64,000 nucleotides of DNA from Globodera rostochiensis (taxonomy: Eukaryota > Nematoda > Chromadorea > Rhabditida > Heteroderidae). Each line of letters begins with the position of its first letter. The first letter of the stretch is position 1. Below the pieces are notes generated by a model. The model saw only the letters and a list, made by a program, of their open reading frames with translations. It did no database searches and was not told where the DNA came from. Where the stretch lies: NCBI GenBank assembly GCA_018350325.1, contig JAEVLN010000005.1, forward strand, positions 62,001 to 126,000, given 5' to 3'. A program made the translations under genes and the position numbers. Below, piece after piece: positions 8,615 to 21,071 of this stretch.

Positions 8615-8997
8615 TAAAATTAAATAAGCGATTAAATTTCAATTTAAGAAATCAAATTGCTATAATTATTGCCTTACCTTAACTCTCTTTTTTTATAATC
8701 ATTTATTGGGTTTTTATATAAATCATGATATTATTTGTCAGTGACCAAATAATTTTAATTTTATTTTAGAATTATCGTTAATGCTATTGTTTATTATTAA
8801 ATGCTGCCCAAATGTACCTATTTACCTATCAATTAGATATTTGTTTTGATCTGGTTTAAACAAATTCAAACTGAGTTTTTTATTCGTTTCGGCATTGTTT
8901 AGTTAGAAATGAATAACAAGTTAATTATATAATTTTATAATTTTTCTCAAATATTTACTTTTTTAAATAAAAATTTTATTATTTTTAGTTCGATGTC

Positions 8998-9042
8998 GGC
9001 CATACGTTTGTGTAATGGCCGTTCGCTATGAACGTAACGTTC
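8998..9042. repeat. Clustered short palindromes
   Basis: GGCCAT (8998-9003) is inverted at ATGGCC (9015-9020). They are followed by the perfect palindrome GAACGTAACGTTC (9030-9042). Short GC-rich palindromes stand out here and could be regulatory. Confidence 0.5.
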
Positions 9043-9848
9043 GTTTTATCGATATATCTATCCAAATTTTTACAACCATTTTATTCATTTTCATTGATAA
9101 ATCTGCATAATTTGCATTAATTATATGGCCGGTTATACTGTTCACAAATTTTTTTGATATTTAATTTATAGTTAAATATTTATTTATATATTGAATTGTT
9201 AGCTTTCGTTTTCGGCGTGTTGGCGTTATTATTTTTAAATGTTTATATACTTTTTGTGTTTAAATCTTATTTATTTTAGAAAAGAAATTCCATCGATTTC
9301 ATTATAATCACTTCCTATTATTTAATTATACCGTTGTAAGTGGGGTCAAAGGTTTAGCAAATAATTACCAATAAAGTTTATATTTTTCTATTAAAAATTC
9401 ATTATAATGGCGTGCCTTTTTTATGGTAACTAAATTTTGTTTCATAAGTTTCAAACACAAGGGTGCTGCAATGTTTTTCTCCTTACGTGAGAACATTAAA
9501 CACTCAAATGTAATATATTATTAAATGATCTTCTAATGATTTTTTAGCAGGACATTTTACCTCTAAAATGATTTCTATAGCACCAGATTTTAGCATCATC
9601 AAAAATTTGGAAATCCACCTTGCAACTTAAATCCATTTTTATATTTATTAGAGCATTGAATGGCCCATGTAGATAAATAATCAATGAGTCTTGTTCATGC
9701 CGCTTTTAAATTTAATCGTCGACTGGTCGAACGCATGGTCAGATTCCAGTTACGTTTATGAGTTTTCCAATTTTTGTTAATAATATTAATTAAATAAGGA
9801 TATAATATCCCTAATAAAGTTCGTTTTTAAATTACATGTCTCTTTCAG

Positions 9849-9922
9849 GGGTTACAAACCCTGGCGAGCTATAAGTATCGTCAACAGCGAGAAATTTGGT
9901 TGTGGCATGTCGTTCAACAAGG
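9849..9922 (+). CDS. Candidate internal exon (gene A, exon 1 of 2 seen)
   Basis: Acceptor TGTCTCTTTCAG, then a GC-rich 74-nt block and a weak donor (AAGG, then GTTTTT). In the frame starting one base in, 24 codons (GYKPWRAISIVNSEKF and onward) are open with 14 G/C third positions. The frame from the first base is also open (GLQTLASYKYRQQREIW...). Both exit phases continue into an open frame of the exon at 10122. Confidence 0.4.
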
Positions 9923-10121
9923 GTTTTTTTAACTTTAATCTTTATTAGAGAAAAATGATTAAATATTTATCAATTTATGTTTTCTGTAATACTTAATTTT
10001 TATATTAATGTAAATTTACACATATATATAGAAAAGTACCCATTTTTTAATGATTTTGAATTTTTGACCTTCAAACTGCAGTTAATAAAATTATTTATTA
10101 CCAATAAGCCTTGGTTGGTAG

Positions 10122-10196
10122 AATCCCCCGTGGGCGGCCTGTGCTGCCCCCGAAGTGAAACATCTCTCAGCAGCATGGTTCGACGCCACCGGCTAG
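10122..10196 (+). CDS. Candidate downstream or terminal exon (gene A)
   Basis: Follows a 199-bp candidate intron ending TTGGTTGGTAG. The block is strongly GC-rich. All three entry phases are open for a stretch: phase 0 gives NPPWAACAAPEVKHLSAAWF and onward, ending TAG 10194-10196; another gives a short tail ending TGA; the third runs to 10246. G/C third positions reach about 70% in two frames. Exon status is better supported than the frame. A GGTTCGACGCC string looks like a tRNA B box, but no tRNA folds around it. Confidence 0.45.
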   Translation, partial: NPPWAACAAPEVKHLSAAWFDATG

Positions 10197-11119
10197 CGCT
10201 TTGTCTAATTAATTATATTATATTTAATTTCCTATTCCTCAGATAGTTTTTGCTTATTGATTTTATTTATTCAAATATGTATATTATCAAAATTATTTAC
10301 CTTTTATAGAATTATCTTTTGTAATTATTCCGGTAAAAAGATCTTCAAAGCGCTAGATTATTATATTATTTAAAACAATAATATTATTGTTTTTCTGTTA
10401 TTATATTTTAACGTACCAATAATTTATATATATATAAATTGGTTTAATTTTTGATCTGTTAGGAAAAATAAATATTTTTTGCTTATTTGTTGTATTTATT
10501 GAACTTAAAATGAAGGGTTAGAATTTAAGGTTAAAAGGCTTTTAGTCATGAGCCGCCAAGATCAGCTTTAGGCTGTGGTATAATATCCACTCATTTTAAT
10601 TATTGTTTTTAAAATATATTGGTTTAAACATTCTAGAAATATGGGATAGTCCATGTACCCCTATTGGGTGTGCATTCTCTGTTTTATTTTTGTTTTGTTA
10701 AAACTTTAAAAGGTTCAAATTTTATTTATTTATATTAACATTCCCAAGCGTTTTTGCATTTATTTGAAAGATTTGTGTCACTTATTTAGTTAATTTTACA
10801 TTGCTAATGTTATTATTTTACAAATTACTCATTTTTATTAGAATTTGCTAACAAATGTTTTTTTTAAACTTTTTAATAATTTTATATTGGGTCAAGATAT
10901 TTGTTGCTGTTTTGTTGATTTTCTCCATTAAATATTTATGCTAATATGATTTTTCTTCAATAATGATTCTTTGATTTTTTTTTAAATTATGTTATAATAC
11001 ATGCGCAATTCGAAATTTATTGTTATTTATGATGATTTAAATGCTAACAGTTGAATAAAGGAACTTAAAGTTGAATTTTATTAAATGCTATTATTGAGCT
11101 GCAAATACATTGAATTTAT

Positions 11120-12129
11120 CAGGCATGGACACGGTTACCCGTAACCGCGGTTATCCGCGGTTAACCGCGGTTACCCGCGGTTAACGGTTATGGAATTTAA
11201 AAGGTCGCGGTTACGGGCGGTTAACGGTTATGAGATTTTGAGGGCGGGCGGTTACGGTCGGTTAACGGTTATGACCTCTAAAACCGCGGTTAGCCGTCGT
11301 ATCCGTTATTTTTTGGCTGCTGAGGATTGAGATGATTTGCCTTATAATTTCTTTGACTTTTATTCACATTTCACCAAATCACTTTATCGATCCGATGGCT
11401 TAGTGGTGAAACTCTCCGACTGGTTTTATTTATTCTAGGTTCTAGCCCCACCCGCTTTAATCGTTTATTTATATTTTAATATCCCTTCTTTTTAGTATTC
11501 TTACAATTTTTTACAAAAATTTTAGCTATAAAAAGTAAAATTCTAAGTGTTTACATAAATAATTAGTGCATTTTAAAACGTTCAATCACCTAAATTTGAC
11601 AATTTTTCATAGCATAAGTCGGTAAATATTCAATTTTTTCTCTCGGCGGCGGCTATCGGCACCGCCGAACCCCCACACCGCCCAAAAAATATTTTATAAA
11701 TCTAAAGCGCAAAAAACACAGAAAAAAATTTCGCTGATCGGTCGCGCTTTGTTAGATTTTAATCATGAAAGTGTTAGAAAGAGATTTAAAAATTTTATTC
11801 ATTGACAAAATCTGATAAAAATCACTTGTTAAGTTCAATACACATCAATTTTGATTTAATTTTAGAAGGACGCCACATCACGATCGGAAAAAAATAGTTT
11901 TGAAAAATCGATTGTTCAAAATCTGGAAAACTTTATTGATTTTTAAATAATGCGGTTAACCGCGGATAACCGCGGGCGGTTAACGGTTATGAGATTTTGA
12001 GGACTGGCGGTTACGGGCGGTTAACGGTTATGAGATTTTTAAGACGGGCGGTTACGGACGGTTAACGTTTCTAAGTGTTTGAGGACGGGCGGTTACGGTT
12101 AAGGAAATTCATAACCGTGTCCATGCCTG
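11120..12129. mobile_element. Non-autonomous hAT-type DNA transposon (1,010 bp)
   Basis: Perfect 18-bp terminal inverted repeats (CAGGCATGGACACGGTTA and its complement) with 8-bp TSD. Five copies of a subterminal CGGTTAACGGTTATG motif, three left (about 11179-11275) and two right (about 11976-12034), lie in the same orientation at both ends. They are likely transposase-binding sites. The interior has no transposase ORF, so it is a MITE-like deletion derivative. A GC-rich hairpin (TCGGCGG/CCGCCGA) lies near 11643-11670. Confidence 0.92.
11391..11455 (+). ncRNA. tRNA-like (SINE-like) segment inside the hAT element
   Basis: TGGCTTAGTGG at 11396-11406 fits a Pol III A box exactly. GGTTCTAGCCC at 11438-11448 is close to a B box, at tRNA-like spacing (42 bp). 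Acceptor-stem pairing is not evident, so this is at best a degenerate tRNA-derived sequence. Confidence 0.4.
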
Positions 12130-12137
12130 GAATTTAT

Positions 12138-13161
12138 TAAGTTAATGTTGTAAACCAGTACTTTATGATTAAAATTGACCAAGTTTTTTGGAAATTTTGC
12201 TATTTTAGTTTCATTCATGGTCATAATGTGCTCAATGCTCCAGTTCTTATTAAAAAACCTTCGCAGTTTCCGCTCAAAAATCTGTAACTGCCCACAGTCT
12301 TTTTTGTCCGCACGCCAGAATAAAACATGACCATAAGTTTCTGGGTTTCAATGACTCTTCCTTGAATGCCATTATTAAAGTATTCATTAACTTAAAAGCC
12401 GCAAATATCTTTTTTTAAAATAATTTTATTTGTCACGTATTTTGATCAATTTGACGTCGTCTTCGTTTTTGAATATTTGTTTAAATGTAAAACTTTTGCA
12501 TTATGTTATTATAAAATTTAACTAAAATTCATCGAATAACAAATAATTCATAATAAAATTTGAACATCAGCTGGAATGAAATTGAAAAATAAAAAAAGCT
12601 AAAAAAAAAATCCATTTTTTAGTTAATGTATGCATTGTTTCTGAATACTTTATATTTTCATTTAGCAAAGTTCGAGACAAAAGATATAGTAAATGATTAA
12701 TATTCCCATTATAATTCAATGCATTAAACATTTAGCAATTTAAATTGAGTGATTAATTAAGATTTATTTATAAAATAATGCATATGAAGACTTTCATTAT
12801 TGATGGCTTTTATACCAACCATTTTTATATAAAAACTATTATCAATCTGTATTTCTCTCAATTATTAATTGAAATTGTTTTTTATTTTTTTAACGATTAT
12901 TTAATGTGTTGGGTTAAAATTGATAATTTTTGGTGAATTCTCTATTGCTAAAAAATTATGAATTGAAGCTTTTGAACTGAACGTTTCACTAACGTCTATT
13001 TAGTAATTGCTGTTGACAAAGATTTCTCAACATAAAATTTCCTAAAGCTTGTATATTTTTCAGTGATTATAACATTTACAGATTTTTTATCGGTTTTGAT
13101 TCAAAATTTGTTGATTTATCATAAAGTTTAAACTACTGACTGCACCAGTACCAGGCATTTG
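12138..13161. other. AT-rich spacer
   Basis: No supportable gene. A mildly GC-richer patch near 12240-12350 has no usable frame or splice signals. Confidence 0.5.
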
Positions 13162-13213
13162 AAATCCGCCAGGGCGTTTCCTAAATCCGCCAGGGCGTTT
13201 CCTAAATCCGCCA
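13162..13213 (+). repeat. 21-bp tandem repeat
   Basis: Unit AAATCCGCCAGGGCGTTTCCT at 13162 and 13183, with a partial third copy from 13204. Because 21 is divisible by 3, one frame reads KSARAFP repeats, ending in TGA soon after. It is a GC-rich island at the boundary between T-rich and A-rich domains. Confidence 0.9.
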
Positions 13214-15048
13214 CATATGGTTTTTGAAGTAGTTTAAGACATTATAACTTTATTCACACCGCACTTAATCACATACAGTGTTGCAAGATTTTATTGATAA
13301 ATCAAATTAAATATTAAGAATTTATTTCTTATACGACACTTTGCAACCAACAGAATACCAAATAAATTAATATTGCAATTGGTTCCGGAAAACAATTCAA
13401 CTATATTTAAAATAAATAAAACATAATGCAACATGCGTATAAACCAATTATTATGGCCTATTTAAGATTTCACTTATGAATTATTACAATAGATTCTTTA
13501 TTTTCTTAATTCATTGATTACGGACAAAATTTTGAAAGTTTCCGGGGGTCTACAGAGCTTAACAGCGCATCGATGGTAGCCTGATGAATTAAATTAATGG
13601 TAATAAAACAACGTATATGCCCGCAAAACTAATGCACTAATTTAACAAAAATTAATACGAAAAAAGATTATTACGAAAAAATCTCTATCGATATCTCAAT
13701 ATACCAAAAAAAATTTATATTGCGCAAAAATTATATTATATGCAAAAAATCATAATCATATATCTTAAAAAATTTACTACCATTTTATGTTGTATGTTTT
13801 TAATATAAAAACTAAAAACAATTATTTACAAAAAGGTGAATGCTAAAAAAATATGTAAGATTTTTTTTTCTTGCGACAGTTAATTATACATTTTTTACAA
13901 AATTGATTGTTTAGATTTGTGAAGCGAAATAATTTGGGACAAAAATGTTATGCTCCCTTTATGTAATCAGGAATTTCTGCAAGCCAAATATTAATATGTA
14001 TGATTATATTTAAACAGAAAATTAATATAACAAAAAGTTACAATTAGTCGTGCTTAATATGAACCGATTTTTATGTGAGCACGCAAGCTGATTGATTGAC
14101 CAGCGTGAGGTCGTCTAATATACAATTGAGAAGTAGTTTAAAAAATATAATTAAAAATTTTTTTTTTGAAAGAATAAAATAATTTATGCGATACAAAAGA
14201 ATTTTTATAATGTCAATTTATTGAGTTCTTTTTACATATTACAATTAAATAAATCAAGGTTTAAATATTTAAATTTATAACGTCAGATGATGTAAATGAC
14301 TTATAAAATTAAACTCAAAAAATTACATTTATCGATACAAAGCACCAATTTATAAAATATAAGACATCTGGACTCTTCATATTCTCTACTCATTTTTTGC
14401 AATGGGCCGAAGCGCCGATCATTAACGTAAGTAAGATAAAACATTTAGCTTAATAGCAAAGTTTTACCCAATTTGATAATATTTTTTATTAAGTGAAAGA
14501 ACATAATTGATTTTAATAAAGACAGTGTTACCTACGACGCAAATATTCTTGTGGAGTTATTAAAAAGCACAATAAAAATCTTTAACTTGTTTAACTCATT
14601 TTATAAAAAAATTTAAATCTAATATATGAAAATAATAAAATTTCTCAACTAATTTAAAATCATTGTTTGTTATGTTGAAAGATTTACCAAACTTTATATA
14701 AAATTTTTATTAATTGAACAATATAAACTACCAATTTACATTAAAGTGAGACTAATAATTTAAGACTAGCAATACTAATTTCTCAACATATTTTTTCAAT
14801 GACTAACTTGAAAAAATAATATCACAAGTTTATTTGGATTTTTTAAATTCTTTTTCATATCATTATCTACAAAACAATTATTTTTAATCAATAATTCTAT
14901 CTAAAGCATTAAAACAATATTAATTAAATAACACTATTTATAGAGTACATTTATTGAAAAATTGATGTTTTTATAAATTATAGGCTTACATTAAACTGGA
15001 TTTGGACCATTCAAAACATAAAATTATTAAATTAATATTAACATTTAT
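13214..15048. other. AT-rich spacer
   Basis: A-rich on the + strand. I see no gene or RNA here. A weakly GC-richer patch at about 14060-14120 has no consistent frame. Confidence 0.5.
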
Positions 15049-15063
15049 GGGGGGGGGGGGGGG
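15049..15063 (+). repeat. Poly-G tract (15 G)
   Basis: Follows ACATTTAT and precedes CAATGTGCCC. A second G-rich patch (TTATGGGGGAGAGGGGG) follows about 190 bp later. The run could form a G-quadruplex and resembles the reverse complement of the C-run at 29787. Confidence 0.9.
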
Positions 15064-16980
15064 CAATGTGCCCTAGGGTTCGGATAATCGGGTTTTAAAT
15101 AAATATTCATTAATTTGGTGTGATGTATCCAATTCGCCCGCCCGCGTTACATTAAATATCTTATTTTATAAGTATATAAACTACCAATTAAAAAAATATT
15201 ATATTAACTAGAAATTAAAATTAATACTTATTTTAAACTTATGGGGGAGAGGGGGTAGTGTACACTGCCGTATTAAGATAATTTAAATATTATCAATTGA
15301 AAAACATATGATGGTTGTCGCATGCACATTTTTGTTATTAATAATTAACAGTTAAACAAAAGTATCATTTATGTTAATCTGAAATAATTGATTTGCTTTA
15401 TTTTATCTTTATTTAATACTTTAATTTAATACATAAATATTTATCTTTTTCAAAACGATATCAATGAAGAATGATTCTATTTAATCCAGAAAATGTCATA
15501 ACGATCCAGAATGAAAAAATATTCTCTCCTGGGCATTCATGTATAAAATGCTACCAATTATAACGCTGTCTTAAAGGATAGATATTAAATGACTTTAAAC
15601 AAAATTATAAAAAATCAAACATAAACAAAATTATAGTTTGAAATAAAACCAAATAAATCAACGAATTGGCGAGAAAAAAATGCCAAATTGAAATGTCAGG
15701 AAGTAACCAAGCCAATGAACCTATAAAAAGCCAGCAGGGTCACACCTCTGAGATAGGCTAACTAAATCCTTGCTAATTTTTCTTCTGTGCCAAACAAAGA
15801 ATAATTCTAATATTAAAAAACGATAAACAAAAAATTCAAAGAAAAAAAATAAGATAGTGATTAAAATTAAAAATTTTAAATGGGATTAGTCATTAATGAA
15901 TAGATGGCAAAGGGGTGGGTTTTTTTTAGCAATATGTTATAAATATAATTTATCGAATTGCTAAATAATAAAAAATATTTATTATAAAATATTAGGCTCT
16001 AGAGTGGAATGGTTTCCGCTGGAAACTTTGCAAGCATTATTATTCATTATTTAGTTAATTTAAAAGATGGTAAATTTTGTAATAGCACAATAAATACGGA
16101 TATTATTGAATTAATATTTAATATATTTGTAAAAAAGTTGTTTCTAATTTTTATATTTTAGTTTAAATCTCCGTAGCGCAGCTCTGCGGCCATATCATTT
16201 AAATGATCAATTCAAACTTTAATTTACTTGTATTTTGCCTTTCTTTGTGATTTTAAAATATAGTGGTTGCGGTTTTTTATGAATTTAAAAGTACTGTTCA
16301 ATATTAAAAATATAAAAAGATTATGTAATTGGGCTCTTTTAGAATTATAATGACCCCCGGCATTATTTAATCCTTTTAAAAACTGGGTTTGTTAAATAAT
16401 TTTTATTTTTATATAGATATTCGGGTTATTATTAGTTAAATCAATGTTTTCTCAATGTATAATGGCAGTTTAATTTTTTAAATTATTTGACTATAATGGA
16501 CAATTAAAGTAATTTTTAATTTCTTTCATTATGCATTGAATGGATTATTTTATTTTCTGAGAGTCTTGAATGTACATGTTTACACTTTTATAATGAATAA
16601 GCATTTTCCATTTTTTTCAGAGCGCCTCTTACTTTATTTTAATTTTATTTTCAATAATCAAATAAGATTTATAACTTTGAGTATACGTATTACCGGTATC
16701 ATAATCCTTAAACACTGTATATTTTGTTTAATATTCAGTATTTAATGGGAAATAAAATTTAAATTTTTTTCTTTAAAAAACCCATTTCTGAATTACGTAT
16801 TGCTCCAGTCGTGCACTATTGTCGCCACTAGAACTTTTCAAGATCATTTTAAAATTCATGCATTATTTTGATTTTTATTAGTATTTACAACAAAATTAAA
16901 AATTTTTCAATAATAATTTGATAAAATATTTATTATATGAGTCGACAGTTAATGTCATGCTTTGTTTCTGACGTATACTT
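15064..16980. other. AT-rich spacer
   Basis: Nothing convincing. A short GC-rich hairpin-like island follows an ATTTTAG acceptor-like site near 16172-16200. A 69-codon + frame at 16536-16745 is T-rich and probably chance. Confidence 0.4.
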
Positions 16981-16984
16981 GTTG

Positions 16985-17225
16985 TGTCCTCTTTTTTTCT
17001 TTCCTTTTTTTTGATTTCAATTACTTTTCAGGTATTTGTTTATATGTCTTTGAGTTTGTTTTTTAAAAATGATCTCCTCTTGGAACCATACGTTGAAACA
17101 GTGTCCATCTCGTGCATACGCGTACTGTGCATTGTGTGCTCTTAGAATTCCTGCATCTCAGCGCTTGCGTTTTGGCGCCATGCGTTGTTTGCGTGTCATA
17201 TTTTTATAATAATTTTTAATTTATT
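16985..17225. repeat. Diverged local duplication, copy 1 (E2F-like motif)
   Basis: Aligns by eye with 17548-17755. The best-conserved part is GCGCTTGCGTTTTGGCGCCA followed by TGCGTTGTTTGCG. TTTTGGCGCC fits the E2F consensus TTTSSCGC, and TGGCGCCA is palindromic. It may be a duplicated regulatory block or a repeat pair. Confidence 0.7.
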
Positions 17226-17547
17226 TTTTGTTGTTTTATTTTTAAAATTTATCATGTTTTGATATATTAAAAAAAGTAATATCGTTTTTAAACTGAATCT
17301 GCTTTAGATATATTAAAATGATTTTAACATTTTGAATACTCATTTTTTTCATTCTTTCTCCCATCACAATTTGATCTTGTTCTTAATAATTCATTTCTCA
17401 TATTTCTTTTCAAAAGCACCATTTAGTTTAACTAAAATATTTTAAATTTTTCTGTTTTATTTCCCATTTGTCCTTTATTTGATATTTGTTGTCCTTTTTA
17501 TTTTGTGACATATTATTAACATATATTTTCTAAATTGAGATTTTACA

Positions 17548-17755
17548 TTTCTTTCCTTTTTATTTCAATTACTCTACAAATTTTTATTTGTTTATATTTT
17601 ATTTTTAGTCTTTGAGTTGTTTTTCATTAAATGTCCATTCTCGTAGACGATCCAACCCTTCGTCGGTCGCCGCATCTCACGCGCTTGCGTTTTGGCGCCA
17701 TTCGTTGTTTGCGCGTCATATATTATAATAATATTAATTAGTTTTTTGTTGACAT
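17548..17755. repeat. Diverged local duplication, copy 2 (E2F-like motif)
   Basis: Second copy about 525-560 bp downstream, in the same order (pyrimidine tract, TTTATTTGTTTATAT, CTTTGAGTT, then the GC core). The GC core is better preserved than the AT sequence around it. Confidence 0.7.
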
Positions 17756-18559
17756 TTTAAAACAGCTTCCGATGAAAAGCCTTTAGATTTCATTAATAAT
17801 GTAATGATATGTATGCATAATATATGGGAAATTTATTAAAAATTTAATTTAGTATTTAATCATGTTTGTCGTGAATCAGTTAATCTTTAAATGGTGCGAT
17901 ATTTTTGTTAATAATTAAAATCTAGGTGTTTTTGTGATGCACTAAAATTAGTTAATCCTTTGATTTTGTTGGTAATTATTTGGATTCATATTTTTTTAAA
18001 ACATTTTTTAATTTGGTTGAGGTGCTTAGATGCCGTGAAGAGGATGTAATTTCTGTGTTATTTTGATTTAATAGTTGGCTTTAACTTGCAGATTAAATTC
18101 TATTTGCATTTAGTCGCTAATCCAAATTTTCGAGGGTTTTATTATCATTTTTTGTTTACTACATTTTTTTAATTCACAGTAGACACTTTAAAGACTCTCT
18201 GGATAGTTTTTTCTCAATTAATTCTTTTTGATTTGGGGATTTTATTAGGAAATTTGTTGATTTTATAATAAATAATTTTGATAGAAGCAAATTGTTTCCT
18301 GAATAATAGCACAAAAATAACCGCTTTTTAAATTTTTCACGCTGAATTTTACAAGCTTGATTGAACAAAACGTAACAAAATTATAAAGCATAAAAATCTT
18401 AACACCAAATTTTTTATTAAAATGAAATACAAATAAAAAACTTTATGCTAAATATTGTAAAAAGCAACTGCACAAACACACGTCCTACACAAAACAGGAG
18501 AGCACCACCATCAATTATGCTTCAATATATTCTAAGAATAATAATTTTTTATTTAATTC

Positions 18560-18740
18560 CAAATCTAAAATATTAATTAAAATAAATTAAATAATAATAA
18601 TGATGCGTATGAAAAAAATTGTCAATACAATAACATGCACATGCCTGCCAACAAGCTTGCAGACAAAGCTAAGACCGTAATTTCACCAATGAAAAATCAA
18701 CAAAAATCCCGAAAAAAGAAAAACAGCGGCGAAACATTTA
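18560..18740 (-). repeat. Inverted dispersed repeat, copy 1 (probable 3' UTR of the minus gene)
   Basis: Begins at the stop codon of the minus-strand ORF and reads outward on the minus strand as a 3' UTR-like sequence. A copy lies on the + strand at about 31092-31265. They share GCCGCTG, the AGCTTTGTCTGCAA block, TTGGCAGGCATG, and the TTATTATTTAATTT end. An AATAAA-like signal lies near the end of this copy. Confidence 0.8.
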
Positions 18741-19247
18741 AATCAAAAACCAGTACGCCGAAGATCGGTAAGTAAACGCCCCAAAATAACCAAAATCATT
18801 CGGATATATCATATCTCCGCCAACATTCGATTCGTTCATTTTTTGGGCATAATATTCCTTCACATTTTCAAGCATTTTTCCAAACGTTATTGCCAAAGTT
18901 CGTGCCTGTTCTGTGAGCTTTAGGAGCGGTATGCTCAAATAACATTCTTCAATTCCCCTCCAAACTCCCTTAGAGCTTTCCCATATTTCGTTAAATTCAA
19001 ATTGAAGATCTTTTAATATAATTTCTTCCGAAACGATTTTTCCATCGTTAATTATTGAATATCTAATAAAATTAAATATTAAATTTAAAAGCCGAATGAT
19101 TATTATAATAAATACCAATTCATTTATGACGAGCAGAAAACCACTTCTGAGACGACGAGAATCACCTGTTTCACCCAAGCCAGGCAATATCACTGGAGGC
19201 CCAAAGCACAACGAAATTATTTTTAATACCGATGTGTGGATGGAGGC
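18738..19247 (-). CDS. Probable coding exon, unrecognised membrane-associated protein
   Basis: Open for 169 codons to TAA 18738-18740, far longer than expected by chance in DNA this AT-rich. At the upstream end, TTTTTGAAAG is an acceptable acceptor, so this looks like a terminal exon without its own ATG. A first hydrophobic patch with CFGPPVILPGLG is followed by basic RRLR, a long hydrophobic segment (LLVINELVFIIIIIRLLNL), then about 100 residues of soluble helix (EFNEIWESSKGVW, LTEQARTLAITFGKMLENVK). A resemblance to N-terminal regions of DC-STAMP/sneaky-type proteins crossed my mind but is not demonstrable. Confidence 0.7.
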   Translation of the reverse strand, partial: ASIHTSVLKIISLCFGPPVILPGLGETGDSRRLRSGFLLVINELVFIIIIIRLLNLIFNFIRYSIINDGKIVSEEIILKDLQFEFNEIWESSKGVWRGIEECYLSIPLLKLTEQARTLAITFGKMLENVKEYYAQKMNESNVGGDMIYPNDFGYFGAFTYRSSAYWFLI

Positions 19248-19249
19248 CT

Positions 19250-21070
19250 TTCAAAAATCATTTTTATTATAGTTTATGAGTTATTGATTTAAATTTAAAA
19301 TTACATTTATTTAATTAGAGATTTTTGTTTTTATAAGCATTTATTTTAAATGGTAAACGTGCCGAACCGGTTTTATTTCTTTGCTAATTTTTGCGTAACT
19401 TTTCCATCTTTTTTTAAACTTTTAATAGGTATGTAATTGAACTTTATATAGGTATGTTTTTTAAATTTTAGTATATTTGTCATTTTTTAAAAAATCAAAG
19501 TAATATGCAGCAAAAAACCCGTTATTAAACAAATAGATTTGAATGTCTTCAAAAATACATTTCTTCAAATTTTATTGCTTTATATAAAAGTTTTTCTCAT
19601 TTTTTATAATATTAAAAAGGCAAAAGTTTACAATTTATTCAACTCTGAAGCTAACATTTAATCGTGTGATTAAAAATATTTTTCTTTTGCACACATTGAA
19701 ATCTATTTATCATATATGTATTTAAATATGCTCTTAAGTAATTAAGTAGATAATTTAATTTTTTGTGCAACAATTTTTGTTTGCACCTGTCCGGGCAAAA
19801 ATTAAAAAAATACCCGCCCGGAATTACTCGCACGGCACTTTTCCGAATACCCGATCTGCAATTAGCCCCATTTCGTATCAATTTCACTTCCGAGTAGCAT
19901 TTCAGAGCTCTATAGTTTTAAGTTAAAATCTTCGCGCGCGGGGATGCGGTACAGACAATTTATATTAAAAAAATTTGACAAGAAAACCCTATCGATAATA
20001 AGATTTCAAATTGAAACCACATGAATACTACTGTAATTTTTTAAACATTTCTTATTTTGAAGACAGAGATACAAGCATCATATACAAACAAGATTAAGAA
20101 AACAAAAATTTTTTCAAAAAATAATAATATTAAAGCAAGGGCTCGCTTCTCGTGGAAGCAATCCCTTATGGAAAAAATAAACGTATGGTGTTGCTATAAA
20201 TAAGAATTAATTTAATTCCACCAAAACGAAGTTTTTGGATTTTTTGTTAAAAATATCTTAGCTAATTTCTGGGTGATGAACACAAGAACCAATTACCCCA
20301 ATTTTCGAGACATATTTATTTAAAAAGAAGATGGCAAAAAATTAATTATAAACTTTTTTTTAAACGATCGATGGTCTGTTGTAAACCAACGGAACTTTAC
20401 CAAATGAATTTTTTTTGGTAATAATTTAATTGCCGCCCGTGTTGATTTCGAAGTCGTTGAACACGGTAGTTTAACGCGCGGAATAATTCAAAATTCCGCT
20501 TTTAAATTTTAAGCAATTTACCAGATTTTACTTACTTATATTTTGTTGGATTGTTATTTATAATTAAAAATAACAAGTTAATCTACTTACAATTAATTAA
20601 AATATGCTTTTAAAATGTTGATATCAAAGAAATTATTCGACGCCTATCGGTCCGTCACACTTATGTTATATTTTATAAAACAAATATATATTTCTTTAAC
20701 CTTTTCTCAAATGAATAGTCATCGATCGTCCTTTGTCCTGGCGCATTGCCCATATTCTATTTTAGTATTTACAATAATGGTAATGAACGAAGAATAATTT
20801 CTTTTGGTTTATATTAATTATTTTCAACTTGATTGTTTTAATATTTTCTAGACGAATATTTAGTTGTGTAAAATAAAATATTTATTATAAAGGGTAATTT
20901 TTATTAATGAGGCTCTCCGTTTATTGAATTCATTAATTGTTCATAAAACTTTTTAGTCTTAAATTTAATTATTTGAGTAATTTTACCGTATTAAAATAAT
21001 TTAGACTATTTTTTATTTAAACCCAAGAATTATATTATTGGTTAGCTTTCAGCTTAAATAAAAATGATTA
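19250..21070. other. AT-rich spacer with two unexplained GC-richer islands
   Basis: About 19785-19960 contains the CCGGGC/GCCCGG inverted pair and frames on both strands. About 20425-20480 has CCGTGTT/AACACGG arms (20437-20466). Neither has decisive exon signals, and I do not call genes. Confidence 0.4.
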
Positions 21071-21071
21071 A

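Larger units (their letters stand above)
11112..12137. repeat. 8-bp target-site duplication flanking the hAT element
   Basis: GAATTTAT at 11112-11119 is repeated at 12130-12137, immediately outside the terminal inverted repeats. Eight base pairs is the hAT hallmark. Confidence 0.9.

Noticed and set aside
10112..10185. tRNA gene suggested by GGTTCGACGCC
   Set aside because: A-to-B spacing is too long and stems do not pair. It reads better as an exon.
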